Shown here in pieces: positions 53,060-64,000 of a stretch of 64,000 nt of DNA. Where the stretch lies: contig NZ_LWHO01000002.1 in NCBI RefSeq assembly GCF_001642025.1, positions 1-64,000 on the forward strand, given 5' to 3'. Numbering within the stretch: the stretch's first letter is position 1; each line of letters starts with the position of its first letter. The DNA is from Cutibacterium namnetense. Lineage in GTDB: Bacteria > Actinomycetota > Actinomycetes > Propionibacteriales > Propionibacteriaceae. The notes under the pieces are model-generated. The model saw nothing but the letters and a program-made list of their open reading frames with translations, was not told the origin of the DNA and searched no databases. Both the position numbers and the translations under genes were made by a program.

Positions 53060-54484
53060 ATGGATGGCGAATTGAAGCGCGGGCTCTCCTCGCGCCATAT
53101 GAACATGATCGCAATCGGCGGGGCTATCGGTACTGGCCTGTTCGTGGCATCTGGTGCCACCATCTCCCAGGCTGGGCCAGGCGGAGCCCTGGTCGCCTAC
53201 CTCGCTATGGGCCTCATGGTCTTCCTGCTGATGCAGTCTCTCGGTGAGATGAGCTCCTATCTCCCGGTGCCAGGCGCATTCGAAACCTACGCCACGAGAT
53301 TCGTCTCGCCTTCCTTCGGCTTCGCATTGGGATGGAATTACTGGTTCAACTGGGCCATCACAGTCGCCGCTGAATTGGCTGCTGCTTCCATCGTTATGGC
53401 CTACTGGTGGCCTGGAGTACCGGCCTGGATGTGGTCGGTCGGTTTCCTAGCGCTCCTCTTCCTCTTGAACGTCTTATCTGCCCGCGCATATGGTGAGAGT
53501 GAGTTCTGGTTCGCCATTATCAAGGTGACTGCGGTCATTGTCTTCCTGGTGCTTGGCATTCTTATGATAGCCGGGATTATGGGGACATCGCCTGGGTTAT
53601 CTCATTGGCATCGAGGTGACGCGCCCTTCGTTCATGGGTTCGGCGGTATTATGACCGTCTTTCTTATCGCTGGATTCTCCTTCCAGGGCACCGAACTCAT
53701 CGGCATTGCTGCTGGAGAATCGAAAGATCCCGGAAAGACGGTTCCCAAGGCCACTCGTCAGATCTTCTGGCGGATCATGATCTTCTACATCGGTGCCATC
53801 GCCGTCATCGGTTTGTTGCTGCCCTATACGGACCCGCACCTGCTCGCTGGTGAGGTCACCGATGTTGCTGTCAGCCCGTTTACGCTGGTCTTGAAGCGGG
53901 CCGGGGTTGCTGGTGCGGCGGCTGTTATGAACGCGGTCATCCTCACCTCGGTGCTTTCGGCTGGTAATTCTGGCCTCTATGCGTCTACCCGAATGCTTTA
54001 TGCGTTGGCGGGTGAGGGCAAAGCCCCCCGGATTTTCGGTCGCACTAATCGACGGGGTGTTCCGGTGCCGGCCCTTATCGTCACCACCCTGGTCGGTGCG
54101 GCCTGTTTTGCTACCTCTCTGGTGGGGTCAGGTCAGGCATATACTTGGCTGGTCAATATCTCCGGTCTGTGTGGATTCATTGCATGGATCGGTATTGCGA
54201 TATGCCACATTCAGTTCCGACGCGCCTTTCTGGCCCAGGGACACGACCTATCCGAGTTGCCGTACCGGGCGCGCTGGTATCCGGCTGGACCGATTGTTGC
54301 TGGGGCGCTGTGCGTCATCGTCACCCTCGGCCAGGGACGTCACGCAGTTCTCAGCGGTGATGTCACCGGCATGATCGTCGCCTATATCAGCATTCCGGTA
54401 TTCCTGATGCTGTGGCTCGGTCACAAGATCGTCACCAAAGCGCCTCGTGCCGATCTTTCGACGGCCGATCTTCAGCACGACTGA
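53060..54484 (+). CDS. amino acid permease (AAT family, LysP-like)
   Basis: A 474-residue APC-superfamily permease with 12 helices. The N-terminal HMNMIAIGGAIGTGLFVASG is the characteristic AAT signature, followed by GPGGALVAYLAMGLMVFLLM, SLGEMSSYLPVPGAFETYA and the E-S-x-D-P sequence GIAAGESKDPGKTVPKA. Lysine or another basic or aromatic amino acid is the likely substrate. The ATG at 53060 follows GAGGACC; an upstream in-frame start at 52952 gives a non-conserved tail. Confidence 0.88.
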   Translation: MDGELKRGLSSRHMNMIAIGGAIGTGLFVASGATISQAGPGGALVAYLAMGLMVFLLMQSLGEMSSYLPVPGAFETYATRFVSPSFGFALGWNYWFNWAITVAAELAAASIVMAYWWPGVPAWMWSVGFLALLFLLNVLSARAYGESEFWFAIIKVTAVIVFLVLGILMIAGIMGTSPGLSHWHRGDAPFVHGFGGIMTVFLIAGFSFQGTELIGIAAGESKDPGKTVPKATRQIFWRIMIFYIGAIAVIGLLLPYTDPHLLAGEVTDVAVSPFTLVLKRAGVAGAAAVMNAVILTSVLSAGNSGLYASTRMLYALAGEGKAPRIFGRTNRRGVPVPALIVTTLVGAACFATSLVGSGQAYTWLVNISGLCGFIAWIGIAICHIQFRRAFLAQGHDLSELPYRARWYPAGPIVAGALCVIVTLGQGRHAVLSGDVTGMIVAYISIPVFLMLWLGHKIVTKAPRADLSTADLQHD

Positions 54485-54531
54485 CATGATGGACAGTGGT
54501 AATTGATCGGCTGTGACAACGGGGAGGCATC

Positions 54532-55767
54532 ATGGCTCAGCGGCCCGAATGGGTTGATCACCTTATTGGGTGGCATGTCTATCCTTTGGGATTCGTCGGG
54601 GCCCCGATGCACCTGGAATCTCAGGAGGTGAGTCATCGCCTCGGTCATCTGGAGGTCTGGCTCGACCACGTCGTGGCATTGGGTTGTTCCGGTCTGGTCT
54701 TGGGGCCGGTTTTCTCCTCGGCTAGCCACGGCTACGACACTTTGAACTACTTCACGATCGACCCTCGGCTCGGTGACGACGCTGACTTCGATCACCTGCT
54801 TCAGGCAGCCCATGATCGTGGCTTGTCAGTGCTGGTTGACGGGGTATTCAACCATGTCTCGAGCCGCAACCACATCGCGCAGGATGCGCAAAATGCTGGG
54901 CCAGATTCAGAGGCCGGCCGGATGGTTCGCTGGCGCGACGGGCAGCTCGACGTCTTCGAAGGTCATGGCGGCCTGATCACCCTTAATCACGATAACCCCG
55001 CAGTGCGGGAACTCATCACCCAGGTCATGAACTATTGGTGTGATCGGGGTGTTGACGGTTGGCGACTGGACGCTGCTTACTGCGTCAACCCTGAGTTCTG
55101 GGCTGCGGTGCTGCCCGCGGTACGCGAGAAGCACCCCAACGTGTGGATTTTCGGTGAAGTCATTCACGGCGATTACGCGGGTATCGTCCGGACCTCGGGG
55201 ATGGATTCGGTCACCCAGTACGAGCTATGGAAGGCGATATGGTCGTCCATCGAGTTCCATAACTTTTTCGAGCTTGATCACGCTCTAGGCCGTCATAATG
55301 AGTTCAGCGACGCTTTCACCCCGATGACTTTCGTCGGCAACCACGACGTCACCCGCATTGCCTCGAAGGTGGGGCAGGACGGCGCCATCCTCGCGACCGC
55401 GATACTGGCCACCATTGGCGGTATCCCGCTCATCTATTACGGGGACGAGCTGGCTTATCGCGGAGTCAAAGAGGAGAGGATCGGTGGCGACGACGACATT
55501 TGCCCGGTCTTCCCGGCTAGGCCGGCGGATCTGTCGAACCTCGGCGCAGACACCCTGCGCGCTCACCAAGACCTACTCGGTCTACGGCGCCGTCACCCGT
55601 GGCTGGTGGACGCTCGCACCCAGGCCTTGGAACTCACGAACGAACGCTACGTCTACCGCAGCGGAGTGCCGGGGATAGAGCCTCTCGTCGTGGAACTCGA
55701 TGTGCGTGACGGCTGCTCGGCTCTCATTCGGCAAGCCGGTCAGGTTGTCTGGTCTAGCCGGGGGTGA
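54532..55767 (+). CDS. GH13 alpha-amylase family glycosidase
   Basis: A 411-residue GH13 TIM-barrel enzyme. The four family motifs are seen in order: region I LVDGVFNHV, region II VDGWRLDAAY (nucleophile Asp), region III WIFGEVIHG (acid/base Glu) and region IV TFVGNHDVTR (stabilising Asp). No signal peptide, so it acts in the cytoplasm on maltooligosaccharides, trehalose or sucrose derivatives. The short C-terminal beta domain ends at VWSSRG. The ATG at 54532 follows GGGGAGG. Confidence 0.9.
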   Translation: MAQRPEWVDHLIGWHVYPLGFVGAPMHLESQEVSHRLGHLEVWLDHVVALGCSGLVLGPVFSSASHGYDTLNYFTIDPRLGDDADFDHLLQAAHDRGLSVLVDGVFNHVSSRNHIAQDAQNAGPDSEAGRMVRWRDGQLDVFEGHGGLITLNHDNPAVRELITQVMNYWCDRGVDGWRLDAAYCVNPEFWAAVLPAVREKHPNVWIFGEVIHGDYAGIVRTSGMDSVTQYELWKAIWSSIEFHNFFELDHALGRHNEFSDAFTPMTFVGNHDVTRIASKVGQDGAILATAILATIGGIPLIYYGDELAYRGVKEERIGGDDDICPVFPARPADLSNLGADTLRAHQDLLGLRRRHPWLVDARTQALELTNERYVYRSGVPGIEPLVVELDVRDGCSALIRQAGQVVWSSRG

Positions 55768-55791
55768 CCCTTATGGTCGGCGTCGCCCAAG

Positions 55792-56958
55792 TCAGTCGCC
55801 GCCAAAGAGATCCCGGGTGTAGACCTTGCTAGCGACGTCGGCTAAGTCCGGTGACATCCGGTTGGCAATGATGACGTCGCAATCAGCCTTGAACGTGCCA
55901 AGGTCCTTGGTGACTGCCGAATGGAAGAACTCGTCGCCGTCAAACGTCGGCTCGTAGACGACCACCTCGATGCCCTTGGCCTTGATGCGCTTCATGACGC
56001 CTTGGATTGAGGAGGATCGGAAGTTGTCAGATCCTGCCTTCATAACTAGCCGGAAGATCCCCACCCGTTTCGGGTCCCTGGCGATGATGTCGGAGGCGAT
56101 GAAGTCTTTGCGCACCGTGTTGGAGTCGACGATGGCTTGGATGAGGGTCTGTGGCACGTCCTGGTAGTTCGCTAGCAGTTGCCGGGTGTCCTTCGGTAGG
56201 CAGTAGCCGCCATATCCGAAAGACGGGTTGTTGTAGTGGTTGCCGATGCGAGGATCGAGGCAGACCCCGTCAATGACTTGCCGGGTAGATAGCCCGCGCT
56301 GGGAGGCATAGGTGTCGAGCTCATTGAAGAAGGACACTCGCATCGCCAGGTAGGTATTGGCGAAAAGCTTGATGGCCTCGGCCTCGGTGGCACCGACGAA
56401 GAGCACCGGGATATCGGCGTCGATAGCTCCGGTGGTCATGAGGTCGGCAAAAAGGTGGGCTTTGGGGGAGTCGGACCCGATGACGATGCGCGACGGGTGG
56501 AGGTTATCAAACAGGGCCTTACCCTCTCGCAGGAACTCGGGGGAGAAGATGACGTCGAGCCCGGGGCGTTCCTTGCGGACACCCTCGACGAAACCTACTG
56601 GAATCGTTGACTTGATGACGATTGTCGCCTGGGGAGCAAGTTCCTGGACCAGGTCAAGAACACCGTCGACGCTTGAGGTGTCGAAGTAGTTCTGGTCGGG
56701 GTCATAGTTAGTTGGGGTGGCGATGATAACGAAATCTGCCCCCCGGTATGCCTCCTGAGGATCAGTCGTAGCGCGCAGATCCAGGTCGTGATGGGCCAGG
56801 TACTGCGCAATAAGGGGATCCACGATCGTCGTGTGTCCGTGGTTGACCATCGCGACTCGCTCGGCGTCAATATCGATAGCGACGACGCTGTTGTACTGGG
56901 CAAGCAGTACTGCATTGGCCATGCCGACATAGCCCAGCCCTGCAACGGCGATTTTCAC
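55792..56958 (-). CDS. UDP-glucose 6-dehydrogenase
   Basis: A 388-residue nucleotide-sugar dehydrogenase oxidising UDP-glucose to UDP-glucuronate with two NAD+. The N-terminal Rossmann motif is [19 protein letters not shown], the middle helix region contains the catalytic cysteine in [15 protein letters not shown], and the C-terminal domain ([20 protein letters not shown]) follows. It probably supplies uronic acid for surface polysaccharide. A lone gene, convergent with the glycosidase. Confidence 0.93.
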   Translation of the reverse strand: MKIAVAGLGYVGMANAVLLAQYNSVVAIDIDAERVAMVNHGHTTIVDPLIAQYLAHHDLDLRATTDPQEAYRGADFVIIATPTNYDPDQNYFDTSSVDGVLDLVQELAPQATIVIKSTIPVGFVEGVRKERPGLDVIFSPEFLREGKALFDNLHPSRIVIGSDSPKAHLFADLMTTGAIDADIPVLFVGATEAEAIKLFANTYLAMRVSFFNELDTYASQRGLSTRQVIDGVCLDPRIGNHYNNPSFGYGGYCLPKDTRQLLANYQDVPQTLIQAIVDSNTVRKDFIASDIIARDPKRVGIFRLVMKAGSDNFRSSSIQGVMKRIKAKGIEVVVYEPTFDGDEFFHSAVTKDLGTFKADCDVIIANRMSPDLADVASKVYTRDLFGGD

Positions 56959-57077
56959 GAGAGGTCCTTTCGGTGGGTCCCCACGAGTCTACGGCGATGG
57001 CGTGGCGCACGGTATCGGTCGCATTCCACCGGCCATCGACAACGCTGTGTTGTAGGGCTGGTTTTGAGCAAGCACCG

Positions 57078-58022
57078 TCACGAGTGCTTAATGTCGGCCA
57101 CCCGATTCACGAAAGCGATAAGGCTGTGCTCCACGTCGGCACGTGACTCGGGTTCGTTATGCACTTCGTGACGCAGGCCGTCGTAGAGGTGCAGCTCGAC
57201 GTCGTGCCCGTCCCTTCGCAGGCGTTGTGCGACAGCCTGCACGCCGGTGCCGAAGTTGCCGGCAGGATCCTCGCTGCCTGCAAACAGGGCGATGGGGATC
57301 TTCGGCATCGCCGCATAGAAGCCTTCCCCGTTAGCCATGTCGTAGATGTCGGAGAAACCCTGCAGGAAGCGCGTGCTCATTGGGGCACCGAAGTTATTGA
57401 ACTTATCTTTGCCGTGGTCGGCAACGACGTCCCTGTTGCGAGCCACCCAGCCGGTGGGGCCGTCGCCTTCGCTCAAGCGATCAGTAAATCCGTCAAACAT
57501 TTGGGCGACGAGGGACTCGGGGGCGGGACCGGCCGGGTTGGTCGCCATGGCCTTCGCGAGCGCCTCGTGGTCAAGGGTGGTCTCGAGGCCGCGCAGCTGC
57601 GCCACGACGCCGCCTAGCGCTAAGCCGTCGAGGCGGGCGTTGGGGCGGGTAGCCATCGCACGGGCAATCAGGGAGCCCCAACTGTGGCCGAAGACCACCC
57701 AGGGCAGATCATCGAACTGGCCTGCCAACTGCTGCTGCAGTGTGAGCTCGTCGGAAATGACAACCTCGGCGGAGTTGTCGCCCGCGTCAGCCCAATGGCC
57801 CGACTGCATGGCGGTGCGACCGTGGCCGGCATGGTCGTCAGCGACGACGACAAAGCCCGCATCTAGCAGAGCCGAAATCATGTGCAGGTAGCGGCGTGAG
57901 TGCTCACCCAGACCGTGGACGATCTGGACGACGGCCGCCGGCGTTCCTACTGGTTCGTAAGCCCATGCCTGGATGGCGTCGCGTCCATTGCGCGAAGTGA
58001 ATTCGATTTCCTGCAATGCCAT
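57078..58022 (-). CDS. alpha/beta hydrolase (monoacylglycerol-lipase-like)
   Basis: A 314-residue hydrolase of the serine aminopeptidase S33/MGL type. The oxyanion region is VQIVHGLGEHSRRY, the nucleophile elbow VVFGHSWGSLIARA with Ser, the acid lies near LFAGSEDPAGNFG and the catalytic His in YDGLRHEVHNEPE. Likely to release fatty acids from monoacylglycerols or related esters, which would suit a skin commensal. The ATG at 58022 follows GAGGAGG; the frame open to 58196 lacks one. Substrate is inferred. Confidence 0.9.
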   Translation of the reverse strand: MALQEIEFTSRNGRDAIQAWAYEPVGTPAAVVQIVHGLGEHSRRYLHMISALLDAGFVVVADDHAGHGRTAMQSGHWADAGDNSAEVVISDELTLQQQLAGQFDDLPWVVFGHSWGSLIARAMATRPNARLDGLALGGVVAQLRGLETTLDHEALAKAMATNPAGPAPESLVAQMFDGFTDRLSEGDGPTGWVARNRDVVADHGKDKFNNFGAPMSTRFLQGFSDIYDMANGEGFYAAMPKIPIALFAGSEDPAGNFGTGVQAVAQRLRRDGHDVELHLYDGLRHEVHNEPESRADVEHSLIAFVNRVADIKHS

Positions 58023-58245
58023 GATTGACCTCCTCGTCAGTGGCCTAGCTGCCGTCACCGGGAGGCTAACATCTCCTAGGCCCCTAGTAAATGACTGATG
58101 AGTGCTGGGTGCCATGGCTCTAAGGCGGCTAGCTAGGCCCAGTACCCGCAGGTTCGCGGCAGGGAGTGAGCGGCCGTTCATCTGGCATATGCACAATCGT
58201 GCACATGTGACCCCGCTGCAGGGAGCTGGTTGTGCGCGGCCTAGT

Positions 58246-58482
58246 ATCGTACCTGCTGGTGCTGAGAAATCCTTCCTAGGATTTTGAGGCGGTAAGAGGG
58301 AATCCGGTGAAACTCCGGAACTGCCCCGCAGCGGTGAGTGGGAACGACATCACCATCGTCGCTCATCCGGTTTTCGAATCGGGTTGGCGTCGATCAAGCA
58401 CTGGGCTTCGGTCTGGGAAGCGGTGACGTAGGACTCGTCGGCAGACGAGGTGCCCATGAGTCCGAATACCTGCCAGAGCGTG
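58246..58482 (+). ncRNA. cobalamin (B12) riboswitch
   Basis: The conserved core GTAAGAGGGAATCCGGTGAA (58292-58311) followed by ACTCCGGAACTGCCCCGCAG and CGGTGAG, and the B12-box GAGTCCGAATACCTGCC at 58458-58474, match the AdoCbl riboswitch pattern. It lies in the 5' leader of mutA, which encodes part of a B12-dependent enzyme. The 549-base region 58023-58571 holds only this element and the divergent promoters; downstream, CTCCGC (58490-58495) can pair with GCGGAG (58552-58557) next to the mutA ribosome site, a possible expression platform. Confidence 0.9.
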
Positions 58483-58571
58483 TGGTGCACTCCGCGTGTA
58501 CCACAGCGTCCGAGGTCTCGAGGGCCGGCCGAGGTCGTCCAACCATCCGCAGCGGAGCAGGAGTCTAACGA

Positions 58572-60478
58572 ATGACTGATCCTGACAACCTCGCATCCAA
58601 GTCCGTCGAGGACAGGATGCCTGAGGAGTTGAGCCTGGCCGGGGACTTCCCGAAGGTCACCCATGAACAGTGGGAGGACGCGGTCCTCAAGGTCTTGAAC
58701 CGAGGTCGCCCCGAGGGCAAGGAACTCAACATAGAGCAGGGAATGAAACGCCTCGAGCCGACGACGGTCGACGGCATCCAGATCGAGCCGATGTACCGGC
58801 GTCAGGATGCCCCCGAGAAACTCGGTGTTTCGGGTGTGCCGCCCTTCACTCGTGGCACGACGATCCGTGAAGGCAGCATGGACGCATGGGACGTTCGGGC
58901 CCTTCACGAGGATCCCGACGTCGCATTCACCAAGAAGGCCGTCATCGCTGACCTTGAGCGCGGCGTGACGTCCCTGTGGCTGCGAGTCGGAGCTGACGCT
59001 ATCAAGCCCGAGGACATTGCCGGCGACCTCAAGGATGTGTTGCTCGACCTGGCTAAGGTTGAGGTTTCTAGCCGTGACGATCAAGAGGTCGCTGCTCAGG
59101 CTCTCCTGGACGTCTACGCCGAGTCCAAGATCGACGCTGACAAGTTGTCGTTCAACCTCGGCCTGGATCCGATCGGGTTTGCGGCCCTCAACGGTGGTAC
59201 TCCGGACCTGTCTGGGATGGCCACGTGGGTTAAGAAGACTGAGAACTACAAGAATTCCCGCCCCTTCGTCGTTGACGCGACGATCTATCACAACGCCGGT
59301 GCTGGTGACGTGCATGAGCTCGCGTGGGCTATCGCAACCGGCGTCGAGTACGTCCGAGCTCTCATCGAGCAGGGACTGACGGCTGAGCAGGCCTTCGATT
59401 CCATCAACTTCCGCGTCTCGGCCACCCACGACCAGTTCCTCACTATTTCCCGGCTGCGCGCCCTGCGTACTCTGTGGAACCGCGTTGGCGAGGTGTTCGA
59501 AGTGCCGGCTGCTAAGCGCGGTGCCCGTCAAGAGGCGGTCACCAGCTGGCGTGAGCTCACTCGCGACGATCCTTACGTCAACATCCTTCGCGGCACGATC
59601 TCAACCTTCGGCGCTGCTGTCGGTGGCGCCGAGGCGGTCACGACCTTGCCCTTCGACGCCGCTATTGGTCTGCCGAAGAGCGACTTCTCTCGTCGTATCG
59701 CCCGCAACACTGGCATCATTCTCGCCGAGGAGTCGAACATTGGCCGCGTTAATGACCCGGCGGGTGGCTCTTTCTACGTCGAGGCACTGACCAAGAAGCT
59801 GGAAGCGGCCGGGTGGGCTGAGTTCCAGGCTGTCGAGGCCGCTGGTGGCATGGTTGCCGCTCTCACCGGCGACCATGTTCGTACCGAGCTCGACAAACTC
59901 AACACCGAGCGCGCCAAGCGACTCGCTACTCGCAAGCAGCCGATTACGGCCGTAAGTGAGTTCCCGCTGCTCGACGCTAAGACTGTTGAAACCAAGCCCT
60001 GCCCCGACGTTGCCGAGCGCAAGGGTCTGGCATGGCACCGTGACTCTGAGGTCTTCGAAAGTCTCGTCGATCGTTCCGCCACCTGCTCCGAGCGGCCGAA
60101 GGTGTTCCTGGCCTGTCTGGGGACCCGCCGCGATTTCGGTCCCCGCGAGGGATTCTCCGCCCCGGTGTGGCACATCGCCGGTATGGAGACCCCGGAGTGC
60201 GAGGGAGGCACCACTGAGGAGGTCGTGAAGGCCTTCAAGGAGTCTGGTGCTGAGGTCGCCGACCTGTGCTCGAACGCTAAGACCTACGCGGCTCAGGGCC
60301 TCGAGGTCGCTAAGGCCCTCAAGGAGGCTGGCGCCAAGCTGGTCTACTTGTCAGGTGCCTTCAAGGAATTCGGTGATGACGCTGCCGAGGCCGAGAAGGT
60401 CGTCGACGGGCGCATCTACCTCGGGATGGACGTCGTGGACGTCCTGACCACTACTCTGGACACGTTGGGAGTTGCCAA

Positions 60479-60482
<4 letters not shown>
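58572..60482 (+). CDS. mutA: methylmalonyl-CoA mutase, small (beta) subunit
   Basis: A 636-residue MutA, the non-catalytic partner of the heterodimeric mutase. It shows the TIM-barrel sequence shared with MutB ([54 protein letters not shown]) and a C-terminal cobalamin-fold domain without a D-x-H-x-x-G motif, as expected for the subunit that does not bind B12. It pairs with MutB in the propionate pathway, converting succinyl-CoA to methylmalonyl-CoA. The ATG follows AGGAG at 58559-58563; a cobalamin riboswitch precedes it. Confidence 0.96.
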
Positions 60483-62668
<2,186 letters not shown>

Positions 62669-62687
62669 GTCCGATGAGCTAACCTGA

Positions 62688-62723
62688 ACGAGGCCTCCGG
62701 AACCTAGGTTCCGGAGGCCTCGT
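62688..62723. terminator. 36-bp perfect palindrome after mutB
   Basis: ACGAGGCCTCCGGAACCT (62688-62705) is exactly self-complementary to the next 18 bases (62706-62723), giving 18 base pairs with no loop in the written form. TGGTTTCC follows. It most likely ends or attenuates the mutAB transcript before meaB, whose own start is 114 bases further on. Confidence 0.75.
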
Positions 62724-62836
62724 GGTTTCCTGACGTTGGCATGCTGCGGAAATCCACGCGGGATGGGGCCACAGCCGTAAACGTCCTCCTCGGGCGGTAC
62801 GGTAGAGGTACCCGCCCGATGAAGGAAATGGTGATC

Positions 62837-63865
62837 ATGCCGATCGACGTCCCCGAACTGGTTGAGCAAGTTCTGGCCGGGAGCCGCCAGCACATTGCCA
62901 AGGCGCTGACTCTGGTGGAGTCGAGCAAGCCGGCTCATCGTGAGAATGCGCGCGAGATGTTGCGTCAGCTCGCTCCGCACACCGGTGATGCCATCCGAGT
63001 CGGCATCTCTGGCGTTCCGGGTGCGGGTAAATCCACCTTCATTAACGCCGTCGGCGGCAAGCTTATTGACGATTTTGACTACAAGGTTGCAGTCCTGGCC
63101 GTCGATCCTTCCTCGACGCGAACCGGTGGATCGATTCTTGGTGACCGCACCCGGATGGGCGATCTGGCTAACCGTGATAAGGCATTTGTCCGACCCTCGC
63201 CCTCGGGCGGCCACCTTGGTGGCGTTGCCCGTGCCACTCGCGAGGCCATGATCGTCATGGAGGCGGCTGGCTACAACGTCGTCCTCGTTGAGACCGTGGG
63301 CGTTGGCCAGTCTGAAGTCGCCGTTGCCGGAATGGTCGATACCTTCCTTATGCTGTCGGTTGCTGGTACTGGTGACCAGCTTCAGGGCATTAAGAAAGGT
63401 ATCCTGGAGCTTGCCGATGTCGTCGCGGTCAACAAGGCCGACGGCGACAATGCGGGTAATGCGCGAGTCTCCGCCCGAGACCTCTCGATTGCGATGAAGC
63501 TTGTCTCCTCTGACGCGGATAAGCGGCGCGTTCCAGTGCTCACCTGCTCCTCGTACACCAAGGAGGGCCTCGACGACGTCTGGCAGGCGATTGTCGACCA
63601 TCGTGCATATCTGGAGAAGGACGGTTCCCTGCGGGTTCGTCGTACCGAGCAGCAGCGGGAATGGCTGTGGAATATGGTTCGCAACGAGATCTTGGAGTCT
63701 CTTGATACCGATCCCAGTGTCCAACAGACGGCAGCGCGCATCGAGGCTGGGTTGGGCATTGAGGCTACGAGCGCTCTGGAAGGGGCTGAGGAGATCCTGC
63801 GTGCCTTCGCTCGCGCCGTCCCCAACCTCCCATGGGCCCAGGGAGAGTTGACCAGCGGGTCCTGA
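62837..63865 (+). CDS. meaB: methylmalonyl-CoA mutase-associated GTPase
   Basis: A 342-residue G3E-family GTPase (MeaB/ArgK type) that guards the mutase against inactivation and gates cofactor loading. The P-loop is GISGVPGAGKSTFINAVGG, switch regions include VDPSSTRTGGSILGDRTRM and ETVGVGQSE, and the base-specificity motif is NKADGDN. The ATG at 62837 is chosen because AAGGA lies 10 bases upstream; in-frame starts at 62819 and 62831 are also possible. The frame back to 62741 overlaps the palindrome region. It follows mutAB as in most propionate producers. Confidence 0.95.
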   Translation: MPIDVPELVEQVLAGSRQHIAKALTLVESSKPAHRENAREMLRQLAPHTGDAIRVGISGVPGAGKSTFINAVGGKLIDDFDYKVAVLAVDPSSTRTGGSILGDRTRMGDLANRDKAFVRPSPSGGHLGGVARATREAMIVMEAAGYNVVLVETVGVGQSEVAVAGMVDTFLMLSVAGTGDQLQGIKKGILELADVVAVNKADGDNAGNARVSARDLSIAMKLVSSDADKRRVPVLTCSSYTKEGLDDVWQAIVDHRAYLEKDGSLRVRRTEQQREWLWNMVRNEILESLDTDPSVQQTAARIEAGLGIEATSALEGAEEILRAFARAVPNLPWAQGELTSGS

Positions 63866-64000
63866 GCTTGGGGGAATGGCCACCAGAAGTGACTGGTCGG
63901 GGTGCTCAGTACTCCCGACGTCGTCATGCGGTGAACACATTCAGGGATGAGACTAACCCACTCGTGCGGCAGAAAGGTTTCTCGACCGACATGTGAGAAG

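Overview
The window reads as a chromosome segment of a high-GC actinobacterium, most likely a Cutibacterium (propionibacteria; C. acnes or a close relative). The best pointers are a B12-dependent methylmalonyl-CoA mutase locus (mutA-mutB-meaB, the core of propionic fermentation) behind a cobalamin riboswitch, an arginine deiminase operon with its own ArgR, and a gene order greA / DUF4307 / small membrane protein / YyaL-type thioredoxin protein / HlyIII / short prenyl transferase that I recall from actinobacteria such as Mycobacterium. The species assignment is inference; there is no rRNA or tRNA in the window.

Layout. 1-26.3 kb is ordinary chromosome: GNAT acetyltransferase, GtrA protein, OPT peptide transporter, aldo/keto reductase, a broken msrA, a MetPS-type amino-acid importer with its 34-residue small subunit, ung, an AI-2E family permease, greA, the conserved actinobacterial block, PhoH-PIN, xseAB, a frameshifted beta-propeller/phosphatase gene, ispH, rmuC, an M18 aminopeptidase and ychF.

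26.3-40.2 kb is an accessory island. It opens directly behind ychF with a Type III restriction-modification pair (mod interrupted by one stop codon, then res), followed by two tightly coupled genes: a ThsB-like TIR protein and a histidine-triad (HIT) protein fused to membrane segments. This pair looks like a Thoeris-like signalling defence system with an unusual effector and is the most interesting object here. Next come a large serine integrase, an ArdA antirestriction protein, a small acidic protein, and on the other strand a coiled-coil membrane protein nested inside a relaxase gene plus a truncated mobC. The truncated mobC abuts the 3' end of an ArsO-like flavoprotein gene, marking a deletion or recombination junction, and beyond it lies a CmtR-regulated P1B metal ATPase. 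The island therefore looks like a decayed, layered mobilizable element carrying defence, anti-defence and metal resistance.

40.2-64 kb returns to core-type genes: MFS transporter, OhrR/Ohr peroxide defence, DJ-1/PfpI protein, the arc operon (arcD, frameshifted arcA, arcB, arcC, argR), a HAD hydrolase, Pth2, ACT protein, aldo/keto reductase, tpx, amino-acid permease, GH13 glucosidase, UDP-glucose dehydrogenase, alpha/beta hydrolase, then the cobalamin riboswitch and mutA-mutB-meaB. Six reading-frame lesions in five genes are visible (msrA, the propeller/phosphatase gene, mod, two in the nested membrane gene, arcA); from sequence alone I cannot separate true pseudogenes from sequencing errors.
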